From Legionella geestiana (GTDB lineage: Bacteria > Pseudomonadota > Gammaproteobacteria > Legionellales > Legionellaceae): 64,000 nucleotides of DNA. Under the pieces are notes generated by a model. That model was not told the DNA's origin. It searched no databases and was given only the letters and a program-made list of their open reading frames with translations. Location: assembly GCF_004571195.1 (NCBI RefSeq), contig NZ_CP038271.1:2537001-2601000 (forward strand), given 5' to 3'. The translations under genes were made by a program, and so were the position numbers. Positions 17,401 to 25,042 of this stretch are shown here, piece by piece (position 1 is the first letter of the stretch; every line of letters starts with the position of its first letter).

Positions 17401-20400
17401 GAATTAAGAGTATGCGGACAGTGGGGGGCAAGGCCTGTTTGTACGCTCACAATAGTTTCTGTGAGCGCTTCCCAGTCAAAACCGGTAGTTTCACATCGGG
17501 AAAAGCCTTCTGGCAGCCTGAGCAGACCACGTTCGGTGACGATGTGGCCTTTCAGTATGGCTTCCCGCCAGAAATCTTCATAATCCGGGTCGTGTACAGG
17601 CGCGTTTTGGATACGAAGGTGAGGCGAGCGATTAAGGGCGGCTTCCAGTTCGCCTTCCATCCACACGAGGCTGTTGCCGCGCGGAGACCAGGTACCAAGC
17701 AGCCGCTCTTTCCAGTCAGCACCCTGATAGAGTTCTATCACCGCTTCCTCGTGATTGTCCTCGGCTCTGTGCTCGGGCACTTCGGGCATGTCTGGATATT
17801 GCTGTTCAGGTATATTCCATACATCACGTTCTTTAAAGCGTGAGGACATGTCGCTGCCTTTATAGCTCGCAGTATTGGTCAGGTTCTGAAGTGCTACAAC
17901 CGTAGTGCCTTCTGGCAGAGGGACACCATCAGCCATCGGCATGTCATCAAAGAGCGTGTTGAATGCAACCCGCGATGCGGGAGGAAAATTATCATAGTTA
18001 ACAATAATAAGCGGTCGTACGGCGCTGGTTATGACTTTATGGACCGCGCCACCGGGACCTGTCTTAAAATGACCGGTTTTGCCGTCTACCTGCATCTCTA
18101 CAAAGGGGTTGCTGAGCGTGAGATCAGAGGGGTTGTCGATGTAAATGACGGAGCGCCCAAGAGCTTGCGCTTCTCTTTCAAGCGCGAAGCGCACTCGTCT
18201 TACAACCGCTGAATTGCGGACAGTAATGAGATGGGACGGCTTTTCAGAAGCTGCAAGCGCTTCCAGTTTTTCAGAAAGTGAAAGTTTACTCGCTGCATTG
18301 CACTCTGGCTGCATTTTGCGCGTATCGGTCACTTGCTTACGGCGGGCTTTAAGGAGCTCCGGGATTTCAGAGACGTATCGCTTAATCTCATCAGGGAGTT
18401 CAAGCGCTATAAGCTGCTTGTGAAGTGCAGTCAGCGCCTTTTCAAGTTTAAATCCCTTGACGCATTCAGCACTTTCTTGAAGCAGGTTCCACCAGTTATG
18501 CGGATGTTGCGCTAAAAAGCCCGCAATCAGGGGCAGAATGATGGGATGGAGCGCCTTTTTACTCATACTGCTGTACCAGAGCGGTATGCCGTCAAGGTCG
18601 CGCAAAAAAATCCCCTTAAGGATTTCTGGTGTGGCAGGTATGGGACCGTTTAGCAGTTCGAGAAGTACCTCTTGATTTTGCACGGAGCTCAGATGAAAAA
18701 TGCCGCCTGTGGCGATAAAGCCCTCAGGATTGGAAAGCGTGAGATTTTCAGCCCGGTGAGTACCCTCTACCACAATGAGGCTGAGATTACCAAGACTTTG
18801 TTCGAGAAATTCAGTGAGATTCTCGGCTGTAACGATAAGGTTTCCTTCCTTAAAGTTTGGATTATACGCTGCAAACCGTGCGGGCTCTCCATGAAGTCTG
18901 CGTACACAGATGGCATGCCAGGGGTTTGAGAGGATGAAGGCGTTGGGAGCTTTTTGTGCCGAAAGCCAGTTAACGGCCTGCTCGCCAAGCCATGTTCGTG
19001 CATATTCGCCACTGGTTACGTGCCTGATAATGGACCTGAACGAAATTTCCTGATAGGTCTCAATCGCACGCCCAATTTTTTCAAATAACAGGTAGTGATT
19101 TTTGGTCAGCGAATCTAACTTGCCATCCCAGCTGCGTAACAGCTCAAGATTCGCCTGCCATTTTTGCGGCGCCATGCTGGCGCAGAGGTGAGAGAGCGCG
19201 TTGCAGATACCATCATGAATATTGGGAACAGAACCGCGCGTAGACTGGATGTAGTGGCAGTACTGGTCGATGACCATTTGCTGATTAAGGGCTTCATGTC
19301 CGCCGCTGTAGGTAAAACCATTATCCTCGTCAGAAGGACGATGATGTTCCATGTCTTCAGGGTTAAAGTGCGCGTTGGTGTTGCTCGGGGCATGTGAGTG
19401 TGGGTTAGCGTCTTTATTACTGCGGCGACGGGTATCTTTTGAAGAGCGTGCCCCAGAGCTGCTGGAGCCACTGCTCATGCTGCTGGAGCTGCTTGAAGTG
19501 TCACCATGCTGTCCGGAAAAAAAGTTTTCAAGAATACCACCAACGCCAGTAATCTTGTCGCCTAAATCGAAGCTTGAGGGTTTGTTGGATTTTTTTGCCA
19601 GTGTCAAAAAGTCGCGAATCGCATCTTTTGACTTTTCACAGAGATTGGGAGGCGCATGTTCGAGTACGGTTTCCCAAAAAAGGATTTTTTCCTTTATATG
19701 TCGATACCTCGGGAATTCAGGCGGGGTAATGCTGATTAGTGCATTCGATTGAGCAAGTGCACTAATCAGGCGCTCCCGGTCAGATGCGTTGAAGTGTATA
19801 ATTTCCGCATACTTTAAATCCAGTGACTCCAGTGCGGGAAAATGACTGAACAGTGTAACCGGAGTGCCCCCAAATTGTCCGTCAATTAACAAAGTTTTCA
19901 GCAACGGTAAGCGTGGAAAGTTAAAGTTTTTGCAACCGTTTATATGGATTTCGAGGTGCTCAAGGTTTGGCATGGATTGAAGCAGTTTAACCCGCATATT
20001 CCCATCGACCCTTCGATACAAAGGGATACGCAATTCTTTGTAGCGTTTAACGGATACCAGGGGGCGCAGGGTTGCAGTCATGTCGGGTGACAGGCTGTGA
20101 TACATCTGTAATTCTTCAAGGCCCGTTGACTGCTCGAGCAACCTGAAAAAAGAGGCGGTATTGGTCACATAACCCGTAGTTAATTTACGAAGCCGAGGCA
20201 GTGATGGCCAGTTATTGCTGGAAATTGCGACACGCCCAAGCATGAGGTGCTCAAGATTTGGGGTGTGACGCAGCAGCCCGGCTATATCGGCTGCAACCGG
20301 ACTTTTGAAAGGATTGGTATAATCGTAAAGTGTATGGGTCATTGATTGATAGCGCGGGAGAATGTACCCGACAGACCTCAGACTCGCTAAATACTCAGGT

Positions 20401-21269
20401 TTAAAATTACAGGGTTCTCGACCCAGTTCGCGTCCTGAAAGTAATCCCGAAATGTCCGCATCATGAAAAACCGCGGTTGTGAATTGTGGCTCATGTAAAT
20501 ACTGTAAATATTGGTGGGAGGCAGACTTGGTATCCCGGCCAATGTGCCATCCAAAACTCGTATGAAACGTTTTACAAATGACCCGGGTCGCGATTTGTAA
20601 GGTTTTAGCGCCTTCAGGGTCAATCATCTGCTGATTGAGGCGTTTTGTTTTATCCATTCCGCTGAGAGCTTCGTCAGGGCGAAGATTGTGAACGTTTTCT
20701 TCCGGGTTGCTGTATACGTTATTAAACACCGTGAATTCACTTTCATGGTGAAGAAAATCATCAGCCATCACCGTGCTTATCTGCAGCTTATCATCGTCTT
20801 TAAGCAGGCACTCCATGTCGTAGTGGGTGAGGATATGAGTACCGCTGTTACAATAAGCCAGGTATTCCTCGCGAACTGTTTTGTATGATCTGATGAAATA
20901 TAGTCGGTCGTCGAGGTTACAGAATGTTAAAATCTCATTATACGGTCTGGTGGCATTTTCAAAAAAGTTAATCTCACCATGCTCAATCCATTCCTCAGAC
21001 AAAGGTTGCGAGGGTTTGTTTGCCAGGAAAACCCTGTGACCCTGCTGCATGAGTTCAACAATTTTACGTTTGACTGCCTGAGGGTCAAGGTGTCTTGTCC
21101 AGATGTTGATCATGATATCTGCAGGCTTAAGAATCTCGCCCACGCGGCGCTGTTCAAAAGCAGGCATCTGGCGCAAAAGCCGTGCGATGCTCAATTTTCC
21201 CGGAGGGTTTCTGACGAATACTTTCAGGTTGTCTTCTTTCTGCGGTGTATAGAGCCACTTAAATCGCAT
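14487..21269 (-). CDS. Giant LRR / papain-like / tandem AAA+ protein, putative effector
   Basis: A 2260-residue protein I do not recognise as a named family. Residues about 1-200 have no clear match; about 335-500 are irregular leucine-rich repeats (TPNLEHLMLG, MPNLEHLEIH, FPALESLDLK). About 590-640 is a Ser- then His/Asn-rich linker. About 680-810 holds C689 in DGICNALS, H785 in NPWHAICV and N803 in YNPNFKEG, an order and spacing like C58/YopT-type cysteine peptidases. About 1060-1200 may be a degenerate AAA fold. AAA+ module 1 has GLTGVGKST near 1600 and LFLDEAN near 1645; module 2 has EGAPGQGKS near 1898, VVILDEIN near 1944 and GTQNP, a MoxR/midasin-like pattern. No signal peptide or membrane helix. 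Size, mosaic make-up and host-like LRRs suggest a Dot/Icm effector, but the C-terminus lacks a strong E-block. Confidence 0.75.
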   Translation of the reverse strand: MRFKWLYTPQKEDNLKVFVRNPPGKLSIARLLRQMPAFEQRRVGEILKPADIMINIWTRHLDPQAVKRKIVELMQQGHRVFLANKPSQPLSEEWIEHGEINFFENATRPYNEILTFCNLDDRLYFIRSYKTVREEYLAYCNSGTHILTHYDMECLLKDDDKLQISTVMADDFLHHESEFTVFNNVYSNPEENVHNLRPDEALSGMDKTKRLNQQMIDPEGAKTLQIATRVICKTFHTSFGWHIGRDTKSASHQYLQYLHEPQFTTAVFHDADISGLLSGRELGREPCNFKPEYLASLRSVGYILPRYQSMTHTLYDYTNPFKSPVAADIAGLLRHTPNLEHLMLGRVAISSNNWPSLPRLRKLTTGYVTNTASFFRLLEQSTGLEELQMYHSLSPDMTATLRPLVSVKRYKELRIPLYRRVDGNMRVKLLQSMPNLEHLEIHINGCKNFNFPRLPLLKTLLIDGQFGGTPVTLFSHFPALESLDLKYAEIIHFNASDRERLISALAQSNALISITPPEFPRYRHIKEKILFWETVLEHAPPNLCEKSKDAIRDFLTLAKKSNKPSSFDLGDKITGVGGILENFFSGQHGDTSSSSSSMSSGSSSSGARSSKDTRRRSNKDANPHSHAPSNTNAHFNPEDMEHHRPSDEDNGFTYSGGHEALNQQMVIDQYCHYIQSTRGSVPNIHDGICNALSHLCASMAPQKWQANLELLRSWDGKLDSLTKNHYLLFEKIGRAIETYQEISFRSIIRHVTSGEYARTWLGEQAVNWLSAQKAPNAFILSNPWHAICVRRLHGEPARFAAYNPNFKEGNLIVTAENLTEFLEQSLGNLSLIVVEGTHRAENLTLSNPEGFIATGGIFHLSSVQNQEVLLELLNGPIPATPEILKGIFLRDLDGIPLWYSSMSKKALHPIILPLIAGFLAQHPHNWWNLLQESAECVKGFKLEKALTALHKQLIALELPDEIKRYVSEIPELLKARRKQVTDTRKMQPECNAASKLSLSEKLEALAASEKPSHLITVRNSAVVRRVRFALEREAQALGRSVIYIDNPSDLTLSNPFVEMQVDGKTGHFKTGPGGAVHKVITSAVRPLIIVNYDNFPPASRVAFNTLFDDMPMADGVPLPEGTTVVALQNLTNTASYKGSDMSSRFKERDVWNIPEQQYPDMPEVPEHRAEDNHEEAVIELYQGADWKERLLGTWSPRGNSLVWMEGELEAALNRSPHLRIQNAPVHDPDYEDFWREAILKGHIVTERGLLRLPEGFSRCETTGFDWEALTETIVSVQTGLAPHCPHTLNSNTLEDFLTHYDCDANGLLHADENHLETLFGKNSEITLNISHTLCMSDLARFIAACKALNIRLNFRVAENVELPEELVPVSAAQSASPVINVTSHTRLLSSNDPDAACELIKEQEPNALVIDISECDAGHLIDTIDGGLSRENAQLQFKNRKGLLPERLQNGQTLILTGTFSDEIAETLTPLLLARYASEEAPGKLVLIPHNPRKVALDFLPVESLNASDKKMALVGGFFNPETLENHSLVELDAMLRHTRATTEDGTQNAWAGLHRLDVRLQSEPFDAENSAAKAHAFQEGRLASIDTRLAHAPFVVITGLTGVGKSTTIERAYAERYPNIHYGEEAIRAFAKDRRPGRKTLFLDEANISGNDWSMFEGLYQNPPFVRIGHEILELTEEHRIIFACNPVNYGDRKLPSLFERHGNALVFEPMPKEYIYEEMLKPLLSLKFEPELMADIAREFLRVYHFLCECSETSVLISPRELVMMARMTMAHTAHSPMDAARHYARLITKDLVPQKHRARFNHEFPPVAMARISSAPASVQMPICSSSEQQASISAGSTDFLVTRSREPLANLIDDLLNLREMGRAMNPETTPKDFLCGGLGGLIIEGAPGQGKSELVKNLLKARGYGNNPDKGATFIAASMNEDKKRATLLEAFDRGAVVILDEINSCPMMEDFLNDLLMGKHPIESKRPAKVPGFLLIGTQNPASMGGRQRTSNAIMRRVISHNLPNYTLEEMMEILTTCPIPGVSFGLSRMRALHLMKIYEEHASRGMTFRDVLKRARDIVHQEHRNAVLPDEEDFGFTLETLPEDDAGFTLETLPLPARKPIPADLESLFDAIDALRAHAHLLQAPEHHEARERVEGLTAMKLAADLEAKARQFAKNRVAHRGEFRELLSEGFNKMSTHRNTWHPILVNILRAFEAVLSLGLPLILHGSSFFTVKTERQRLVNRVSKVLDALPDDTDTPNNMPQPELMSPATGA

Positions 21270-21345
21270 GATGAGCCTTTGTTAAAAATTATTTACAAAG
21301 TGTTACTATTTTGCATTATCGCTGATGAAGCTTAAGAGAGTATTA

Positions 21346-21505
21346 GGGCGTGTCCTCATTCCATGATATGGCTGCAAATGCGGCGTTTTGGTGTCATTGT
21401 GCGCTTAAGTTCGTTAAATAGAGCCTGCTATTCGCCTCACTCAAGCACACAATGCCCCTCAAACCGCCACATTTTCGCTTCACATCATGGAATGAGGACA
21501 CGCCC
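21346..21505. mobile_element. MITE-like palindromic element with 25-bp terminal inverted repeats
   Basis: The 25 bases at 21346-21370 (beginning GGGCGTGTCCTCATTCCATG) recur inverted at 21481-21505 with one mismatch. The interior is itself an imperfect palindrome: GCAAATGCGGCGTTTTG near 21373 pairs with the complement of the segment near 21455-21475, and the TCATTGTGCGCTTAAG block pairs with CTCAAGCACACAATG, so the whole 160 bp can fold into one long hairpin. No transposase gene is inside and no clear target-site duplication is visible. This is the structure of a non-autonomous transposable element. Its right end forms the last codons and stop of mutY. Confidence 0.75.
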
Positions 21506-22559
21506 CAGGGTGGAAAAAAGTGTGAAGCAGCTGTTGTATGGGTTTTGGCAGACCGACGTTTAACGCCTGCTCGAGATTAAACCATCTACCCTTGAGGTGT
21601 TCCGGCAAAACATCACAGGGGGTCTTTACTAGAATCACGTCCATCTCAAGATGATAATGGCTGAAGGTATGGCGAAGGGTTTGAAAGGGGAGCAGGGTGA
21701 TTGCCGGCCATTTAAAGGATTCGTTGATAAAAGACACAACAGATACATGCGGGTCAAGTGACGGAAAACACCAGAGCCCTTTCCAGACGCCATCACTAGA
21801 GCGCTTTTCCAGATAGACCTCTTGTGCATCAGGATGGGTAATCAGCAGGAATTTAGACGCTACAGTGGGAAGCTTTTTTTTGAGGCGTTTTTGCGGATAT
21901 AAGTGCCTGGTATTGTTTTGCAAAGCGCCGCACATTGATTGAAGCGGGCAGTGCCTGCAATCGGGGTTGCGCGCCGTACAGCAGGATGCGCCCAAATCCA
22001 TAATGGCCTGCGTGTAATCCGCGCAGCGGGTAGCAGGCATGCAGGCATCTGCAAGCGTTTGTAAAGCGCGGGTTTCGACCGTTTGTGATGCATCACTCAC
22101 CTCAAAAACACGCGCAAGCACGCGCCTGACATTGGCATCAAGAATGGCAGTTTGATGACCAAAGGCCTGAGAGGCGATGGCCGCGGCAGTTGAGGCGCCG
22201 ATGCCCGGGAGTGTCGCAAGCACTTTTACGTCTCTGGGAATGTGCCCTTGAAATTCCTCGCAAACCAAAATCGCCGCGCGATACAGGTTTCGCGCGCGAC
22301 TGTAATAGCCAAGCCCTGACCAGAGTGCGAGAACCTCGTCTTCTTCGGCGCCTGCAAGAGCCGTGACATCCGGAAAGCGCTCTATAAAGCGCTCGAAATA
22401 GGGAATGACCGTGCGCACCTGAGTCTGCTGCAGCATGATTTCCGACACCCACACGCGCCACGGGGTGCGCGGGTGCTGCCAGGGAAGGTTCTTGCGCCCA
22501 TGGATGTCATACCATGCGAGCAGGGCGTCAGCAACCCGTGTATCGTGCGATGTACTCAA
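21480..22559 (-). CDS. mutY: A/G-specific adenine DNA glycosylase MutY
   Basis: A 359-residue base-excision repair enzyme removing adenine opposite 8-oxoguanine. The catalytic Glu is in SEIMLQQTQV (about 41-50); the helix-hairpin-helix is LPGIGASTAAAIAS (about 116-129), followed by the catalytic Asp in ILDANVRR; the iron-sulfur loop has four cysteines in the exact C-x6-C-x2-C-x5-C spacing (about 194-210). The C-terminal NUDIX-like domain recognises 8-oxoG. The start is TTG, overlapping the stop of the upstream AsmA gene (TTGA), so the pair is translationally coupled. The final nine or so codons and the stop come from the inserted MITE-like element; the conserved domains are complete and function is probably kept. 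Confidence 0.93.
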   Translation of the reverse strand: MSTSHDTRVADALLAWYDIHGRKNLPWQHPRTPWRVWVSEIMLQQTQVRTVIPYFERFIERFPDVTALAGAEEDEVLALWSGLGYYSRARNLYRAAILVCEEFQGHIPRDVKVLATLPGIGASTAAAIASQAFGHQTAILDANVRRVLARVFEVSDASQTVETRALQTLADACMPATRCADYTQAIMDLGASCCTARNPDCRHCPLQSMCGALQNNTRHLYPQKRLKKKLPTVASKFLLITHPDAQEVYLEKRSSDGVWKGLWCFPSLDPHVSVVSFINESFKWPAITLLPFQTLRHTFSHYHLEMDVILVKTPCDVLPEHLKGRWFNLEQALNVGLPKPIQQLLHTFFHPGACPHSMM

Positions 22560-24070
22560 CGCAGGTTCTTCACCAGTGCGCTTATCTGCTTCCCAATTTT
22601 CTTCACTTCAGGATTTTTTGTGAGGGTACTGACGGCTTCACGTGCCAGCAATGGCGTCAGGACCTGCATATCAGGCATAAGGACTGGGGCTGAAAGCGTG
22701 CCGGTCAAGAGCAGCGGCAGGTTACCACCAAGGCTTTTTTGCAAAACCGCAAGGGTTACGCCCTCAGTCTGAGTGACCGCATTGAGTCGCGCTTTCAGCG
22801 CGCCGGTTTCAAGCGTCAGCTGACCATCGCCTTTGAGCTGCAGTGAGTCGGTCTGAATCAGGAGCGGCTGAAGACCCAGCACGCCGTCACGCAGCGAATA
22901 GCTGAGGCTCAGCAGACGAAATGCGGTTTTTGCCGTTTTTGTATCCTGCGCCGTTTCCGGCTGGAGCGTGCTTTCGGTGGTTTTGGCAAGCTTATCAAGC
23001 TGCAGGCTGACGCGCTTTAACACGGCGTTTAAATCAATGCCTCGAAGCTCTCCGTCTTTGATACTGAGGTTGCCATTTCCAGTTATGTTTTTTAATACAT
23101 CACTGCCGTCAAAACGGCTGGAGGCGTGCAGGGAAAAATCCATGCGCCCGGAAAACGCGCCAAATCCTGCGGCATCGGCAGCAAGCTTTGCAGTATCGAG
23201 GTTATTGGCGGTCTGGCTCAGGGTCAGCAGGCGGTTGTTTAACTGATACAAAAGCATGCCGACTGAGGTGCCGCCATAAAGTTTGATGGACAGCGGTTTA
23301 AGCGTGAGCACCCCATTTTTTGCCTGCAGAGTGCTCTCAACGCTGTCAACATGCACCGAGTTAATTCGCAGTTTCTGAATGCTGGATTGTCCGTTTAATT
23401 CAAGCTGAGAAAGCGCTTTTTCCGGGTTTTGCAGCAGGTTTCCATCCAGTCTGATGTGCCCGGTAAAGCGAACCGGAGCCACAATTTCGCCCGAAGGGGT
23501 CTTTGCCGTAATTTTTGCCTTAAACTGCAGGGGGAAGCGTGTATTACCAAGATTCAGGTCATCTGCACTCAGCTGAAGATTAGACAGGCGAATGTGCTGT
23601 TCTCCATCATCGATGATAACACTGCCGCGGTTTATCATGAACTTATGAATGGCGAATGCCGCAGGCACCGAAGATGCGCCTGCGGTAGTCGATGGCGTCT
23701 TGTTTGTCGGCGCAGGTTTGACCGATTTTCGCAGTTGAATCTGCACCCCATCAACGATTACGGCACTGAAAATGGGTTTTGCACGGAGCAGGGACGCTGT
23801 ATCGAGGCGCAGCAGCAGGTCATCAATGGTAATATCTGGCTCATCCCCGCCAATACGGATTTTAGCGGCACGCACCCCGGGGGCTGGCAAAAGCTGCCAG
23901 GAAATTCCGCCCTCAATCCGCGCGGGCTGCCCCGCGATGCTCGAGAGGCGTGCATTAATCCACTCGCTCAGAGTGTCTTTGCTGATGGATTGCGTGAGGC
24001 CCCAGAGGAGAACTGAACTGATAATGAGGATAAATGCAACGGCAAGGGCAACGCGCTTGAGAATTTTCAT
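22556..24070 (-). CDS. AsmA-family envelope protein
   Basis: A 504-residue protein of the AsmA/TamB-like group, thought to act in lipid transport or outer-membrane assembly. The ATG at 24070 begins MKILKRVALAV and a single membrane helix (about residues 6-28) that anchors a long periplasmic part; a TTG seven codons upstream is less likely. The first 120 residues contain the AsmA N-terminal region (SISKDTLSEWINARLSSIAG, then PDITIDDLLLRLDTASLL), and about 270-460 the AsmA C-terminal domain (GGTSVGMLLYQLNNR, GNLSIKDGELRGIDLNAVL). No clear ribosome site is seen. It is upstream of, and coupled to, mutY. The precise cargo of this paralogue is not known. Confidence 0.87.
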   Translation of the reverse strand: MKILKRVALAVAFILIISSVLLWGLTQSISKDTLSEWINARLSSIAGQPARIEGGISWQLLPAPGVRAAKIRIGGDEPDITIDDLLLRLDTASLLRAKPIFSAVIVDGVQIQLRKSVKPAPTNKTPSTTAGASSVPAAFAIHKFMINRGSVIIDDGEQHIRLSNLQLSADDLNLGNTRFPLQFKAKITAKTPSGEIVAPVRFTGHIRLDGNLLQNPEKALSQLELNGQSSIQKLRINSVHVDSVESTLQAKNGVLTLKPLSIKLYGGTSVGMLLYQLNNRLLTLSQTANNLDTAKLAADAAGFGAFSGRMDFSLHASSRFDGSDVLKNITGNGNLSIKDGELRGIDLNAVLKRVSLQLDKLAKTTESTLQPETAQDTKTAKTAFRLLSLSYSLRDGVLGLQPLLIQTDSLQLKGDGQLTLETGALKARLNAVTQTEGVTLAVLQKSLGGNLPLLLTGTLSAPVLMPDMQVLTPLLAREAVSTLTKNPEVKKIGKQISALVKNLR

Positions 24071-24184
24071 AAAAAATGTGCAAATGTACAAATGATACGC
24101 TTCAATGTGAGCATGTCAAGAAATCTGATGCGGCCAGTATCAGTGGAGCAGACTAAAAAATAGTACTCAACCACCGAAATATGC

Positions 24185-24213
24185 TTTACATAATCCTTAC
24201 ATCTTGCTAATTA
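24185..24213 (+). promoter_or_regulatory. Sigma-70 promoter of the rhodopsin gene
   Basis: TTTACA (24185-24190) and TAATTA (24208-24213) are separated by 17 bp, a good match to a housekeeping promoter, about 30 bp before the rhodopsin start. GGAG at 24231-24234 is its ribosome site. No light- or nutrient-responsive operator was recognised. Confidence 0.6.
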
Positions 24214-24242
24214 TAGAGAGTCAAAAAACTGGAGAGTGACTT

Positions 24243-24998
24243 ATGGATAAGATAGACTTTTGGCAGTACAGTCTGTTATATAACTGTTTTTCCTTTACAT
24301 TCGCGCTCATGATGGCAGCCACGCTGTTTTTCTGGCTCAACCTGGGCCGTGTTTCCGCTAAATACCGCATCGCCATCTCCATTACCGGGCTCGTTACTTT
24401 CATTGCGGCCTATCATTACCTCCAGATATTTTTCTCGTTTGAGAATGCGTTTACGGTAATGAATAATCAGGTCACTCCATCTGGTAAACCGTTTAACGAT
24501 GCCTATCGGTATGTGGACTGGCTGTTGACCGTGCCCCTGCTTCTTGTTGAGTTGATTCTTGTGATGAAACTCACTCATGAAGAAACGGTGTCTCGCTCAG
24601 TTAAACTGGGACTCGCCGCTGCTGTGATGGTGATTCTTGGCTATCCAGGAGAAATTTCTGCCGATATGGGAACGCGCTGGTACTGGTGGATTCTTGCGAT
24701 GATTCCTTTCGTTTATATCGTCTATGAACTCTTCTTCGGTCTGCGTGCATCCATTTCCAGACAGCCGGTGAAAGTACAGGGTCTTGTGCGCCGTGCCTGC
24801 AACCTGACTGTCCTTGCATGGTGTTTCTACCCCATCGTCTATCTGCTGCCAAATTTTGGTTTAAGCGGCGGTGATGCCTACGTTGGTCTGCAACTGGGGT
24901 ATTCCATTGCTGATATCGTAGCAAAAGCCGGATTTGGTCTCCTGATATTCTTTATTGCTCGCAACAAGTCGAGTGATGAAGGTTATGCGGAACTCTGA
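24243..24998 (+). CDS. Proteorhodopsin-type light-driven proton pump
   Basis: A 251-residue seven-helix microbial rhodopsin. The helix C motif RYVDWLLTVPLLLVE gives the proton acceptor D92, T96 and the proton donor E103, the D-T-E triplet of outward proton pumps. H58 in helix B matches the histidine that partners the acceptor in proteorhodopsins. The Schiff-base lysine is K228 in helix G (SIADIVAKAGFG), with D224 as second counterion. L100 sits at the spectral-tuning site, where Leu usually means green absorption. In helix E, tryptophans (W148/W149) stand where xanthorhodopsin-type pumps have a glycine, so a keto-carotenoid antenna is unlikely. The retinal-synthesis genes follow at once. It would add to proton motive force in light. 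Confidence 0.95.
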   Translation: MDKIDFWQYSLLYNCFSFTFALMMAATLFFWLNLGRVSAKYRIAISITGLVTFIAAYHYLQIFFSFENAFTVMNNQVTPSGKPFNDAYRYVDWLLTVPLLLVELILVMKLTHEETVSRSVKLGLAAAVMVILGYPGEISADMGTRWYWWILAMIPFVYIVYELFFGLRASISRQPVKVQGLVRRACNLTVLAWCFYPIVYLLPNFGLSGGDAYVGLQLGYSIADIVAKAGFGLLIFFIARNKSSDEGYAEL

Positions 24999-25004
24999 TT
25001 TCCA

Positions 25005-25035
25005 CTCCCCCCTGAAGCATTGTTTTAGGGGGGAG
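25005..25035 (+). promoter_or_regulatory. Hairpin that covers the crtE ribosome-binding site
   Basis: CTCCCCCCT (25005-25013) and AGGGGGGAG (25027-25035) form a perfect 9-bp GC-rich stem with a 13-base loop, between the rhodopsin stop and the crtE ATG at 25043. The right arm is also the only Shine-Dalgarno-like sequence for crtE. The structure could reduce read-through or hide the ribosome site, so that less carotenoid enzyme than rhodopsin is made. No T-run follows, which argues against a plain terminator. Confidence 0.6.
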
Positions 25036-25042
25036 CTTATCC

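Noticed and set aside
16494-17402. 302-codon frame opposite the giant gene
   Set aside because: No motif, and the sense strand keeps AAA+ signatures through the same region.
21346-21505. Insertion sequence with transposase
   Set aside because: Only 160 bp, no coding capacity; the palindromic form fits a non-autonomous element.
21480-21510. mutY as a truncated pseudogene
   Set aside because: All catalytic, HhH and Fe-S residues and a NUDIX-like C-terminal domain are present; only a few terminal codons come from the element.
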